Below are positions 34,301 through 63,975 of a DNA stretch of 64,000 nucleotides, one piece after another. Under the pieces are notes generated by a model that did not search any database, had not been told where the DNA came from, and saw nothing but the letters and a program-made list of their open reading frames with translations. The stretch's first letter is position 1. Each line of letters begins with the position of its first letter. Origin of the DNA: Lutjanus erythropterus (lineage: Eukaryota > Chordata > Actinopteri > Lutjaniformes > Lutjanidae); the NCBI GenBank assembly GCA_020091685.1, contig CM034595.1, forward strand, positions 15,490,525 through 15,554,524, written 5' to 3'. A program made the position numbers and the translations under genes.

Positions 34301-37300
34301 AGCGCCATAACACTGTAAAAGAACAGCCTTAATTTTAACTCTGATTAAAGTGAACCTGTTGAACTAAAACACTTTAAAACATTTTTTAAAATGTATTTGA
34401 GTATAAAAGTTCAATGAATTGATTAAATAAATTAAATATTTTTTATTAAAGTATCTTCATCTTACACTATGTAATTATTCTACAGTTATTAATTTATAGT
34501 ATTGAAATAATGCAGTGATGTCTTTTACAGTAGATGAATTGGTCTTTGATAAACAATAGAGCGCAGCTGATTATTACTGTAATATCAATTACAGTACTGT
34601 GGTTCTGTGTTGTGTGCAATCCCTCCTCCTTTCAGATGTGACAGTAAAAATAGTTTACGTTGCTCTCGGTCATTTGGAGGGTCCTTAGCAGAATTTTTGC
34701 TGGGCCCCATGGAGGTCTGGACTGGCTCACAGACTTGGCCTGTGGGCGGAGTCTGACACACGACTTGCACAATTTATGAACATACTGCATTTGATTTTGC
34801 AAGAGGTGATTGTGTAATTGGGATATTGGGCCACATACATTTTATACAACACTCTACCAACCATTATTTATTGCTAATGAACTGTAATAACATTCATCAT
34901 TGGCCAATGCACTGCACAGAGAGATCTGTTCTTTGTCTGTCACAACTCTGTAAACACAGCATACTGAGGAACTGGCTTCACAGACATGTCCTTATTCAGT
35001 AGTATTGACAGAGAGCTTTCAGTAGCACCTACAAGTCATTGTACGGTGTTGGCAGGCACCAGACAGTTATATTAACATGACTCTATTGTCAAATAAAGTT
35101 TTATTATTATACTGTGTCCTTGTGAAGGTAAACAACAAAATGGCAGGTTCTGTTTGATTCAAGCAATGAAACACATTTTCTTGACACCAGTGAGCAGTTT
35201 CTTTAAGGTAACATTACAGTGGCAACTTCCAAGTCTAACACTGAGTCAACATCTTGTCAAACAAAAGCCTCCTCTGAGATTTGGTTTATGCTGGGCCAAG
35301 TAAAACAATCAAAACTGTATACATATTTCAATGTCAGTGATGAACATAATAGGTATTTTCAAAGTAGTTTGGAATAATATAATTGAGGCTCGGGCTGGGG
35401 ATAAGACGAGGCTGAGGCAAAATGTAGAGACACTTGTAATTTTTTTTTTTCTATTTTCCTCTGAACTTATCCTCTTATCTTGATTAAAGAACATGTGCAC
35501 TAATTATTAATACAGTTGATATATTTTGACAAATAAGGACAAGACTATAATATCTATTTAAATTTAATACAAAGTCATAATGTTATATTTAAACAGTGGT
35601 TGGGAGGTAATTGCAATATTGATTTTTTTTTTTAAGTCATTAATCTACTGTATCTGAAGCTGTGTGATGTGGGGCATCAGCATGGTAAAATTTGTGATCT
35701 ATTTATGTTGAAACAGATCCAATCCCTGGTTTAGATTGTATTTTATATATATATATATATATACATATATATACATATATATGGTTTAAAGTCTATTTCT
35801 ACTTTTGTAGAGGACTAGGTAACTATTCCAGTGGCAACTAGATTTTAATTATTTGAATGGAGTTAAATGTAATTTTAAATTTAAATTTAGTGAAATGTGT
35901 TTGTTTTCTAACATCAAACCTCAACACAGACAAACAAGGTGCTTACATTGGCCCATGAGTCTCTGTGATAATTGTAACACAATGTTATAATTGTCCCTGA
36001 TCTTGCAGCCATAATCAAGTCTTGTATACTAACTAGCAGCACTTCTATTAGCATGGTTTGTTCATGTTCATTTTTAACCAATAACTTAGAGATTACATTG
36101 ATTTAAGTTTAAATTCAGTTATTTAAATCTTACACAACAGAAGAAAAATACTGTACATTCAAAAGTAACTTTTATACCAAAACTTTTTTTTTGTTGTTGA
36201 AAACTGGACATTGTGAAATGATGCTGCTCCTGTTTTACAGGCAGAGGAGGAATCCTACTGAGCATGTGCAGAGTAAGTGTCATCATGCCCCGGTTTCCCC
36301 CTACTTTTACTATTGATGTAAGGGCAATCAGAGGCACTGTTTTACACTTTCAGTACTCTATTTTATACTTGTATATACATGTATATTGATTGCACCCATT
36401 TCTTACACACTTTAATTAGCTTTGTTAGTAGGCCTATCTGTTCTCTATTCTTTTTTATTGTATTGTCTAGCTATTTCTAATTTATTACCCTTGTATATTC
36501 CTTACATATCTCTGCTGCTCAGAGAATGATTTTTTTTTCAATAAACTATTAAGTACCTGCTAACATGTTCTGGCTTTGTACTTTTGCTATAAAAAAATCC
36601 TTAGAGGGGAGCTGGTTTGTTTGAGGAATGGACAGCTCCTCCTAGAAACATGTAATATCACACCAAGAGAGACTAGCACCTTTTTGACAGGCAGTAAAAA
36701 GTGTGAATTCCTCTATATTTTACGTCCGTCTGTGTTTGTACTGTACTGTGGCTTCAGACTTGAAAGTGCATCATTAAAATAAATTAACACAAGTTATTTA
36801 AGAGAGTATAGCTAAAGCATCAGTTTAAATTCTTGATCTGTGTGTAAAGAAGACAGGTGGAAGGTGAAATAGGAGATAAATGTAATGTTTGGTGTTTGAG
36901 CCATAGAATTGAGGGCGTTCAGGCAGTGTGACACAAACAGGTGTGAACAAACAAAAAGAAGCGGATGATATAAAGGCCAAGAGATGTGCAGAAAAATGAG
37001 GGGAAATGTGCCAAAACAGAGGGAGGTTAAAGACACTTCCTGTCCTGTGGTCTGATCTATGGCTACTGGGAGCATAAATCCTTCACTTCTATCCGCACAT
37101 CCTGTACCGCCATTCACTGCCCTGAACATGTCTGTGAAAACAAACTACGGAGCCAAAAATACCTTTCTGTTTCAGTTGGATCACTGAGGACTCCAGAAAC
37201 ATGCTGAATCAAAAAGCAAACAAGTTTTAGTGTTGTGAAAATGATGTGGTGTTCCATTTATCCTAACATCTAACATCTAAAACCTACTGTGAAAGTGAAG

Positions 37301-37315
37301 ATTGTTTCACAATTA
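34300..37315. other. gene-free AT-rich stretch
   Basis: No coding exons are supported. A compound (TA)n/(ATAC)n microsatellite lies near 35743-35782 and a T-run near 36528-36538. Short open frames here lack recognisable content. Confidence 0.5.
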
Positions 37316-38450
37316 CAACCCCAATTCAGAGAGTTGGGATGTGTAAAATGCAAAAACAGGCTGAAAAGATTTTGCAAATCATTGCATTCTATGTTCAGTT
37401 GAATCCAAGTGACCTCTGACCTTTCAGTGGCACTGAATTAAAAACTGACATGATTTAATAAAGGATAATATTACATGGGCTCAGGAACACTTCAGAAAAA
37501 AGTTGTCAGTAAACACAGTTTATCACTGCATCTACAAATACAAGTTAAGACTCTCCCATGCAAAGAGAAAGTCATGTGTCAACAACATCCAGAGGCATAG
37601 CTGACTTCTCTGGGCGTGAGCTCATCTGAAAAGGGCTGAAGGAAAGTGGAAAAGTGTGCTGTGGTCTGACAAGTCAACATTTCAGATTGTTTTTGGAAAT
37701 CACGGACGTTGTGACCTCTGAGCTAAAAGAGGAGAACGACCATCCAGATTGTTGCCAGTGCTAACGTCGAAAGCCAGCATCTGCAATAATATAAGGGTGT
37801 GTTAGCACCCATGGCATCATGGGTAATTGTCACATCTGTGAAGTCACCATTAATGCTGAAAGGTATAGGTACAGGTTTTGGAGAAACATATGCTGCATTC
37901 CAGTTGAAGTCTTTCTCAGGGACATCCCTTCTTATTTCAGCAAGACAATGCAAAGACACATTCTGAATATGCTAAAACAGCGTGGCTTCATTGTAAAAGA
38001 GTTCAGGAACTTGACTGACCTGCCTGTAGTCCTGACCTGTCTCCACTGAAAATGTGTGGTGCATTGTGATTCACAAAATACAACCAAGACCCCGGACTGG
38101 TGAGAAACTGAAGTCATATATTAAGCAAGAATGGGAAAGAATTTCTCTTTCAAAACTTCAATGAGCATTTCCTGAACGCTTACGGAGTGTTGGTTAAAAA
38201 AAAAAAAAAAAAGGTGGTGAAACACAGTAGTTAACATGTCCCTGTACCAATTTTTAGAACCTATTACAGTCATCAAATTCTGAAAGTGTATATATTTACA
38301 AAGACAATTACATTTATCGGTTTCAAAATTAAATATATTGTATTTGTACTGTCATCAGTCTAATATAGGTTGTAAAGGATTTGCAAATCACTGCATTCTG
38401 TTTTTATTTATGTTTTACACAAGATCCCAACTTTTTTGGAATCATAGTTG
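37316..38450 (+). mobile_element. Tc1-type DNA transposon, decayed, with both ends
   Basis: TA dinucleotides flank it (37314-37315 and 38451-38452). The left end CAACCCCAATTCAGAGAGTT and the right end AACTTTTTTGGAATCATAGTTG are diverged inverted repeats, and a second inner pair (TTTTGCAAATCATTGCATTCT and GATTTGCAAATCACTGCATT) is also visible. The interior still spells parts of a Tc1-like DDE transposase on plus, such as VLWSDKSTF-like text near 37660, TINAERY near 37850 and a SARQCK-type remnant of the QQDNAKPH motif near 37940. Many stops and frame changes make it inactive. It is 1135 bp, somewhat shorter than an intact element. Confidence 0.85.
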
Positions 38451-39320
38451 TACATAGGAATCACTAATGCTAAATATTTTGCATACATCCTTTAAAGTTC
38501 AATTATTTACATGGATTGGGTATTTAAGACATAGTAGTGTATTTTTCCCCACAAACATAAAAGGCCATCAACATTGATACACTCCTGCATCCAAGACTGC
38601 AATAGGCTCAACTAAGTTTAAAAGTACACACCTCTCCAGTCTATTTAAAAGTGGGGAAGGAATTCAAAAAGGTCGGTGGGACTCGTCCCAGGCAGGCATT
38701 CCAGACACGCTGACTCTCCTTCTTGCTGTGTACTGTACATTCAGCTGGGTCAGCCAGACGGCAACCTGTCTCTAAATATCATTCTGTGAAGTGCAGCACC
38801 TGGACGACATGGTGGCTCAGTGGAATTTACATACATACCGTGTGTGTGTGATGGACTGGCAACCTGCCCAGAGTGTTTATATTCTTTTATTTCATTCTCA
38901 AACCATCATCTCTCTTGCTGTCCACTGTCATTCATTTTCTGCTCCGCCCTCTCAGTCATTTTGATTAAAGTCAGCCCTGCTGTTTTATGATCCGTCCGGA
39001 TATCAGTGATGCAGCCGCAGACTCCAGCTGATAATGGAAGACTGTCTGAAATTACAACCTGCCTAATGGGAGAGAGAGTAACACAGAGATACACATTTTG
39101 CACGTGTGTCTATATGCATGCATTCGTGTTGTTGCATGCATATCTGTGTGTGTTTCAATGTGTGGTTGTGTGTGTCCTGCATGTGGCCTCTAAAGTGATC
39201 CATCAGTGTCCTGATCGATATGCAGCTGTCTGGGGCTCCACAGGAAGTCAGGGAATTCGCTGCAGTCAGCATGGCTCTATACCAACTTACCAAGATGAGA
39301 AAACATGCACACACGCACAC

Positions 39321-39329
39321 AGAGAGAGA

Positions 39330-39365
<36 letters not shown>
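39321..39365. repeat. (GA)n microsatellite
   Basis: About 45 bases of AG dinucleotides with one GGG interruption. Confidence 0.95.
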
Positions 39366-39367
<2 letters not shown>

Positions 39368-40215
39368 AGATAAGTGCCAGTAAGGGTCTATTTCAGGGCA
39401 GGAAGAATGGCAGGTTGGCAGGTGCCAGAGGCTCTCAGGGACCTGGAGGTTTCCTGTGAGAGTGTGGGGAGGTCAGTGGAGCTGGAGGGCAGAGAGCCAG
39501 GAGACACTGGAGGGCCAGTGAACACTTTACAAGAGCTAGGCAGCAACAACTGTGATTTCACTCAGGAGAGACGTGAATGAAGTAAAGATAACTGTTTATT
39601 ATACAGATTATATGTGAAAATTAGTCTTGACAGAAAGTCGTTGGCGCTTTGACTCTGCAGGGAGACTTTGTAATCGAGGGGCATCTGCCCTGAGTGGCGA
39701 CAAGATAAATACCCCCATGGGGTCCAGACACTGGTGGTGATGATGTCAGTGGGAACTGATAGGCTTATGAGGCTAATGAAATGATGAAATGATGAAGTGA
39801 ATGAATTTGTGAACACTGGGCAGTGATGCGGGGGGTAGAGGGGCTCACATCACATACTAATAGCAAGAACAACTAAAGGCAGAGAGGGATGCATATCTAA
39901 AAAGACAGCAGCAAGATGATAGGTTAACGATTAAGCTGTGACCCTGTTCTGTTGCACTGAAGTGACCAACTGATGGAACAGCTGATATTACAATTGCCCC
40001 TCCCCTCTACTTAGATACGCTTTCTGCTGAAAACAAAACCAAGTTTTGAGGATGGATAAGAGATGTCGCTGTATTGGTGTAGAATACATGATGAATACTA
40101 ACTTACACCCGTAGCTCCTTGGCAGCTAGGAGAAAAAAACAAAAAACCCCAAACAAAACAAATGACCAATACACTATAAAACAATAAAAACTTCACATAA
40201 GATGTTGTGTGTAGC

Positions 40216-40249
40216 TAGTTAGCTGGTTAACTAGTTAACCAGCTAACTA
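40216..40249. repeat. perfect 34-bp palindrome
   Basis: The left half TAGTTAGCTGGTTAACT is exactly the reverse complement of the right half, with no spacer; the centre falls between 40232 and 40233. It contains two GTTAAC sites. Confidence 0.9.
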
Positions 40250-42451
40250 ACAATTGATGTAGATAGCAACAGCTGTTATAGCTGAGCAGCCTGATACTGT
40301 GCATGAGCTTTTTGCTGACACATTACTCTCACATACATTTATCTAATTTTTTAAACTTTGGCCATATTTAACATAACCAACATTGTGACAAAATATATGT
40401 GACAGAAAACAAGGAAAAGCCTAGCAGGTCCCCTTTAAAAATGACAGAATAAATCTGAGACTGAACACTGTATCCAAAGAAAAACTAGTGGAGGCTCTCT
40501 GTGGTCCCTCTCACCCCTTATGAAAGTTGCAAAAAGATTTAGTCTGCCCCACATTAGGATTCATCTCTGATTGCAAGTAATTGAGTTATGTGACAAAAAA
40601 AATAAAATAAAAGATGCATGAGAGACATGGATCAAAAAAGGAAGGGAGCCCACAGAGATGCATATGTATAGAGCTCGGAATTTTGTGCAGCACCCTTGGT
40701 TGAAACATCCAAAAGTGCACAGTGGCTAATTCCCTATGTGGTATTGTGAGAAAAAAAATGTATCTTGAAATCTTTTACTCAAGGCTGTAAGAGGATGGAG
40801 ACTAAAAGGATATTTTGGTCTAGACAAATCAAATCATAATCAAATCAAATAGTGTGTATGGCCAATGGGTGCTTCGTGTCTGTGGATGAGGACTTTTATT
40901 GGAGCATCAATGGAAATGAGCTGCATGCAGCAGTCTGATTAGATTCTGGTCTCTGGCTGAAGATGTTTTAAACAGTAGAATCATCTGCTGTAGTGTTTAG
41001 CAAGAACAGAAACCAACACATGCACATAGCTGTCAGTGGTACATGGTTTTAAATGACAGCACAAAACAACCAAAGTTAAGATTTACAGACAATTATTATA
41101 CATAAGGATGTGAACACAGGTGATATTAAATTGTTCTAAACTATTCTAAGTACGGGCAAAATAATCACAGAGAAGAAGCTGCTGTCTACAATTGATGGCA
41201 TTCATTTCTTCTGTGTTTGCATGATAAAATACAGATTGTTCCATAGATTCTTTCCAGTGTTATTGTGTTTTAAGCAGCACTGGAATCGAAACAGTTAGTA
41301 CTGGTTATATAATGGTTTCAACATCTGGAAACCTCCAGACTTGAGCACAGGCCAGTACTGGGAATCTACGCTCCTGCCCAACCTTGACACAAGAAAACAG
41401 GATGAGACAGCCAACACAGCGCTCGGCCAGCCATCAGGCAGGGATGACAATATTTATATTTATATCAGCGCTGGGGTAGGATTTCTGGCACCGTAACATT
41501 GTCGCACCTGTTATTTCAGTCAGCCTAAGGTACCAGGTTTCAGGGTGAGGGGTTAGGTGTCCATCCCTCTCTGAACCACGGGTGTGTATGGGCATGTGTG
41601 CATTTGTATGTTTATGTAAGTGAGTGGGCACATACATGCGTGTTAAGATGCAAAACAAAAAAAATTATTTACCAGATGGTGCAGTAAAAATATGAAATAA
41701 TACTGGTGTTTTCAAGTAGACAGGTAAACAAAAAGGTGAGAAGTGAGCTCATCATGACACCTGACAAAGAAAAAAAATCACACACATTTAGAAAATGCTA
41801 TATGCATAAAACATTTATGGAAGAATACATACACACTGTACACAAGCATTCAGGAAAAAAGCACAAACACACACCCACACACACACTATCAAAGTAATGG
41901 ACGCTTCCTCTGCTGCTGTCACGTAGCTCTGCAGTCATCACTCACAGGAAGAGATCACAGTGTCACCAGAGGTGTCAGTCAACAAGATTGAAGGAGCCAG
42001 ACAGTCATTTGGTTCTGGTGCTTCATCTTTATGAGTTGAACGGTCGCCTCAGACTCCTCTTGATGCACTCAGTAAAATATTTCTGTGTAATCTTTGATTG
42101 ATGTTCAAAGTTAATTACATTTTTTTGATTGAAGAGGCCTGCACTGGAGCATGGCAACCGCACAGTGGCAAGGCTGGCTTAGTTTTGTAGTTTATGGCCT
42201 AAATTATTGGAGATCAGAAAAGATAATTACATGCAGGTTAAATAAGGCTAAAATGGTTTGTGTACGGGGTTGCTCAACTGCTGCAATAGTATTTTATAAT
42301 AAGACTCCATGTATAATGGGTTATGTGGTACTGGTGTGTTCACAGTCACGCATCACAAATGGTTTAAGCTGCCAAGGAACAAATTTTAGGAAGTAATATT
42401 ATTTGACAAACAAGTCAGTCACAGCTGCATCACAAAACCACATACAGTTAA

Positions 42452-42776
42452 AGCTGCAATGATTAATCAATTAAACAGTAATGAATCAATTATTAAATTA
42501 ATCAACAATTATGAATGGTTATAATTAGAATTCTAATATAATTGGTTTGAGTAATTTTTAAAGACAAAAAGTTATAAGTCAATCAGTGTGTTTTCTTTAT
42601 GACAGTAAACTGAATGTCTTTGGATTGTGGGCAAAACAACACATTTGAGGAAGTCATCTTGGGCTTTGGGAAACACTGATCAACATGTTGCACAATTTTC
42701 TGACATTTTATGGACCAAACAACTAATCAATTAATCAAGAAAATAACTGATAGAAATCATTAGTTGCAGCTCGACA
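42452..42776. repeat. dispersed repeat of the ATTAGTTGCAGC family, copy 2
   Basis: Same order of blocks as the copy at 26683-26945: GACAGTAAACTGAATGTCTTTGG, CACTGATCAACATGTTG, TTTTCTGACATTTTATGG and ATCATTAGTTGCAGCTC. Confidence 0.7.
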
Positions 42777-43334
42777 TACAGCGTAGTGCAAATGTTATAC
42801 AAATGTAGATCTTTTGGTATGTGATGTGAAAAGAAAAGAGAAATCATTGAATCCTTATGTTTATTACACAAAAAGAACAGCAAAGGCATCACCTTCATCA
42901 TGATATGATTCACCACTTTGACCCAAAGAGCTGAGTAATGTCCTGATATGTGACCATATAGAATTAGTAAAGGTAGAAAAAAGGCTTTAAGTTTTTTCAT
43001 AAGCATCATTATTTGTTATGCACAAAAGCAGGCTCTCATGAGTGATGTTTAACACAAAGTTTCATTGAAAAACATCAGCAATGGGTGAACAGCAAAAATA
43101 AATGCCATTTAAAACAATGTATTTAATTTTCAAATCAGGAAAATGCATATAAAGAAACCAGCCTTTGGTACAAAGTTATAAAAAAGGAACACACGTTCAC
43201 ATTTTTGCATTACTGTAATCATGACAAATGTAAAACCAGTCATAAAGCAAAAATGTTTTAGTCACAGGCAAGGTACAGTCCAGGTGAGGCATGTACTGAA
43301 GGTAATATTCAAGAAGGCAGAAAACCACCACTGC

Positions 43335-43340
43335 TTTATT
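43335..43340 (-). promoter_or_regulatory. kiaa0408: candidate poly(A) signal of kiaa0408
   Basis: TTTATT on plus gives AATAAA on minus, about 660 bases beyond the stop codon at 43999. Single-motif evidence. Confidence 0.35.
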
Positions 43341-43998
43341 CATCACACTGAGAGCAACGCAAGGGAGGAAATCTCTGCTCCACTGCCTTTATGTCACAAT
43401 CCTACATGATGCTGCAAATTGTGCACATAACATCAGAACATGTTGCACACAAAATAATACAAAATACAGTACATATTAAATACATCATTTTGGATTTAAT
43501 TTGGCTGGAAGTTTTTAGATCATTTGAATATGTGCTAGCATCACTTGTAAGGTGTAAATAGAATATAGAAGGAGAAGTGAAGGGTCTGTTGTTGGCAGAT
43601 CTGCAAGGCTACACTAGACGAAGCTAGAATCCAGACCTGAGGAAAGGACGTCCATTCAGACATTCAGATGGTTGGCATGAATGACTGCATGGGTTAATTC
43701 CTTGGAAAGTGATGGTTTGTCCTCTGAGGCTACGCATGATGTCTGGCAGGTTAATCTGAGCATACTGCTGAATATGTGAAGCACATTCAGGTCCTTTTTC
43801 TTGCCTTCCTTGGTCAGTTAGGCTCCACATACATTCTATAGGTGAGTTGGTGAACTCACAGCTAAAGCACTTCTGAGTCTGTGGGAGTGGAGAAGCAGTC
43901 TGGGTTTGGTATGTATGTACAATAGTAATGAAAAAGCAAAAGTTCAGAGGTCATCACTGAAGGCTTCTTCTTGGTTCAGTCACACAGTGAGGTGGAGA

Positions 43999-61335
<17,337 letters not shown>

Positions 61336-61860
61336 TCCTCCAGCGCATTAAAGTAAAACATAAACTTTTAAAAGCTAGTCAACAAGCTGTTTTGTAAGTA
61401 TCCATTTCTGCTCTGTAAAGCATAAACTATTTCTTTTGATTTAGTTGAGCACACTTTCCCATCTCCAGACTGTTTTTCAGTTCACTGAATGCGCCAATTA
61501 TCCAAACCCGGCCACATCCCCCGTCGGCCACACAACAGCCACCGCTGCGCTCATACGAGCGACGGGACTGGACGCTTTGGTCCCCTCCATATCCTCACAG
61601 AGACAAGGTCAAGCCGTCATTCGTGTGCCAAAGTCCAAGAGTCAATGTCCTGTTTTTATCTTTCAAAGACCTCTTCACTGCTGCACCCGCTGCGCTGTTT
61701 TCCTTTTACATGTTTATACCGAAACCTCAGGGCGCGCTCTGCCTTCTCACACCCCTGCACTGAGTCGTTGTAGGCGACAATCCAGAGCTGGCAAAGGCAG
61801 ACACCCAGTAACCACTCCGACGCGAATGGGAGAAGTTCCCAAAAATATCATGGAGGGAGC
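61336..61860 (-). promoter_or_regulatory. kiaa0408: probable promoter / 5' UTR region of kiaa0408
   Basis: GC- and CpG-richer than its surroundings (notably 61500-61570 and 61720-61860), directly upstream of the first coding exon. This fits a CpG-type promoter, but no start site or TATA box can be placed. Confidence 0.5.
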
Positions 61861-62023
61861 GTACTGATGTAAGAGCAGCCGAGTATTTTTACCCCCCTGT
61901 AACCATGAGTTTATTTTCCCAACACTAGAAACGTCTGAACGGCGTCCGGAAGAGGCAGCAGATGCACATCCATTAATCAATACCGGGCTGCTCTAATTAC
62001 GTCGCAGGGTAACACCTTGCGCT

Positions 62024-62037
62024 GTAGCCATAGCAAC
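62024..62037. promoter_or_regulatory. RFX X-box match, copy 1
   Basis: GTAGCCATAGCAAC fits the RFX consensus GTNRCC-N2-RGYAAC at every fixed position. RFX factors drive ciliary genes and some others. Confidence 0.6.
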
Positions 62038-62256
62038 GAAGCAATTTAAGCACCGTGGATGCTAACGAGCACTCATTTTAGATACAATAAACCGCTTATT
62101 GCGAGACTTGTTACACCAAACGTCAGTTACCGTTTCAGTATACTCTTACCTTGCTATATATCCAGTTTGCCTACCTGTCCTCTTTTCCCATCAGTAACAG
62201 GACGATTCCTACCACATCTGGCTGCTTTAATTAAGCTAAGTCGCAGCACTTGCGCT

Positions 62257-62270
62257 GTAGCCATGGCAAC
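62257..62270. promoter_or_regulatory. RFX X-box match, copy 2
   Basis: GTAGCCATGGCAAC also fits GTNRCC-N2-RGYAAC fully. It differs from copy 1 by one base, and that change stays within the consensus (A or G at the R position). Confidence 0.6.
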
Positions 62271-62823
62271 GAATCAGTTTACGTCTCAAAACATCTGTAT
62301 TCTACTGTACTCGACCTGAAAGCAGCAATAGTTACACTAAATGTCAGTTAACTTTTACGAACGAGTCGGTAGGTGTGTTACCTTGCTCGTGAAAATATCT
62401 TCTTATCTGCTCGGTAGCAGGAGCAATCGGTCTCTTCTGCCATTCTCATCTGCTTTCAAAGCACGAGAGAGGAGTGACTATCACGAGGAAAGCAACAGGG
62501 CTGTTTTTTTCATTTGGATTTGAGACATAACTTAAGTAGCTGGCCACTATTTATCTATAGGAGCTAGTCTGTAATTAGGCCTGTTTTTGTTATTGCTCGC
62601 AACATAGTAGCTAATATTAGTGACGGTTAGTAGGATGCATAGAGACTCGAGAGTTAACGTAGCTTTTTACACGAAACTTGATTTTGACGGGTTACTCTGG
62701 TCTGTTTTTGTAAGACTAAATGTTCCAGTCGAGCTCCTATAAAAAACTTGAATCGACCCACACATCTTTCCACTGTCTGCAGCCATATAGAAACACGTGT
62801 TATTTGTATGAACAGCCCCTTAC

Positions 62824-62961
62824 CTCTTCCTCTACTCTGGTCCTGAATGTTGCAATCCTTAAAAAAGCCACCAGAGCATACTTTTCAGCCAACGAAGTAG
62901 CAGAATTGAAGTCTGGACTGGAATGCAGTGGCTTAGTTAAAAACAACTGGAGAGCGACAGC
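62824..62961 (-). other. exon-like open segment upstream of kiaa0408
   Basis: On minus, an acceptor (TTTCAGCTGTAG) and a donor (GTAAGG) bracket 138 bases, 46 codons without a stop: starts AVALQLFLTK, ends LRIATFRTRVEEE. I do not recognise it, and no in-frame start lies upstream. It may be a 5' UTR exon of kiaa0408, an exon of an unseen gene, or chance. Confidence 0.25.
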
Positions 62962-63051
62962 CTACAGCTGAAATGATGCTTTCATTAACAGGAATAAAAT
63001 TCTCCTTTCTCTCTCTGTTTTTCTCTCTCTCTCTCCCTCCCTCTCTCCACA

Positions 63052-63228
63052 GCTGGCCCTAATATGTGACGTCAAACATCCCACCGGTAGGATGAAAGAA
63101 GAAGTGGACAGGTTCCGCCCCCGTCCTGGTGGTCAGGTCCTCTGGTTAAACAAATCCGCCATCCATCAGCGCATTTTTGGCTCGATATTTCAGACCCACC
63201 CGTGGACATTTTTTACACTGTCATAAAT
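63052..63228 (+). other. open segment after a strong polypyrimidine tract
   Basis: A CT tract of about 45 bases ending CCACAG precedes 58 open codons and a stop (starts LALICDVKHPTGRMKEEVDR). It could be a terminal exon on plus. The tract may equally be a microsatellite with a chance open frame. A full CRE (TGACGTCA) lies at 63067-63074, so promoter DNA is another reading. Confidence 0.2.
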
Positions 63229-63239
63229 GTCACATAACC

Positions 63240-63975
63240 ATTATACAAACATGGGTAAAATGCCAACACTCCTATCATATTCCTCGTGGATGTTTGGATG
63301 ATTTGTTACAGATTATGTTGACATTTTATCATGACTCAGACAGTATGGTTGCATGAGGAATTTAGAAGAGACATAGGCCTCATGTTTGTTTCTACGCCAG
63401 ATGGTGTGTCAGTGTTATTACAGTGAGTGTGTGCATGGTCTCTGTGTGCATGGCCCTAACAGTCATAACACAAACTTCAGTATTTACAGTGCTGCTGATA
63501 GATTTGGTTATAGGCCCATTTCACTGCAGCGGTATTGATATGAAATAGTAGGGTAAACACAGGTGTTACCAATAATACTAATCAAGATCCTGTTACATTT
63601 AGTGTAGCAGAGCCTTTCCAGTCAGCCAACATGCACAATAGCACAATAGCAGCACCCTGACTCTGTTTGAATGGAACAAAACCTTAATTAGCATCATTGG
63701 TAACACCTGTGTTTACCCTTCTATTTTGTGTCAAAATAGCTGCTGTGAGAAAAGCTGCTCTCATGTAAAAAAAAAAAACCTTTACAAATAGGCGAACCTA
63801 TTAAACACTCCACTAGATACACTGAAAAAATGCCAACACTCCTATCATATCCCCCTAGATATTTGGATGATTTGTTACAGATTATGTTGAAATTTTACCA
63901 TGACTCTGACAGTATAGTTGCACAAGAACTTCCAAGAGGCATAGGCTTAGTGTTTGTTTCTGTGCTAGATGGTGT
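63240..63975. repeat. direct repeat pair flanking a MITE
   Basis: 63263-63420 and 63827-63978 share long blocks (AAAATGCCAACACTCCTATC, TTTGGATGATTTGTTACAG, GTGTTTGTTTCT-type and AGATGGTGTGT). About 560 bp separate equivalent points. The MITE at 63515-63770 lies between the copies. Confidence 0.85.
63515..63770. mobile_element. foldback MITE, AACACAGGTGTTACC family, copy 4
   Basis: The left arm (TTTCACTGCAGCGGTATTGA, then GTAAACACAGGTGTTACC) is mirrored on the right (GGTAACACCTGTGTTTACC, then GTCAAAATAGCTGCTGTGAG). Together with 15381-15626 it is the most complete copy in the window. Confidence 0.75.

Larger units (their letters stand above)
38453..43334. other. intergenic stretch 3' of kiaa0408
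   Basis: No supported genes. Contents are a (GA)n microsatellite at 39321-39365, a perfect palindrome at 40216-40249 and one dispersed repeat at 42452-42776. A purine-rich, GC-richer patch at 39390-39570 has an open frame on plus but no recognisable protein or splice context. Confidence 0.5.
61985..62450. repeat. tandem duplication, two units of about 233 bp
   Basis: Blocks repeat in order: GGGCTGCTCTAATTA / TGGCTGCTTTAATTA, GCGCTGTAGCCATAGCAACGA / GCGCTGTAGCCATGGCAACGA, GTTACACCAAACGTCAGTTA / GTTACACTAAATGTCAGTTA, TTACCTTGCT / TTACCTTGCT and CAGTAACAGG / CGGTAGCAGG. The units are clearly diverged except at the X-box. Confidence 0.8.

Noticed and set aside
37819-38049. Small host gene of 76 codons
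   Set aside because: The text (for example INAERYRYRFW) is decayed Tc1 transposase inside an element with inverted ends and TA target duplication.
39220-39580. Coding exon in the purine-rich patch
   Set aside because: The open frames are driven by the (GA)n microsatellite and have no conserved content or convincing splice borders.
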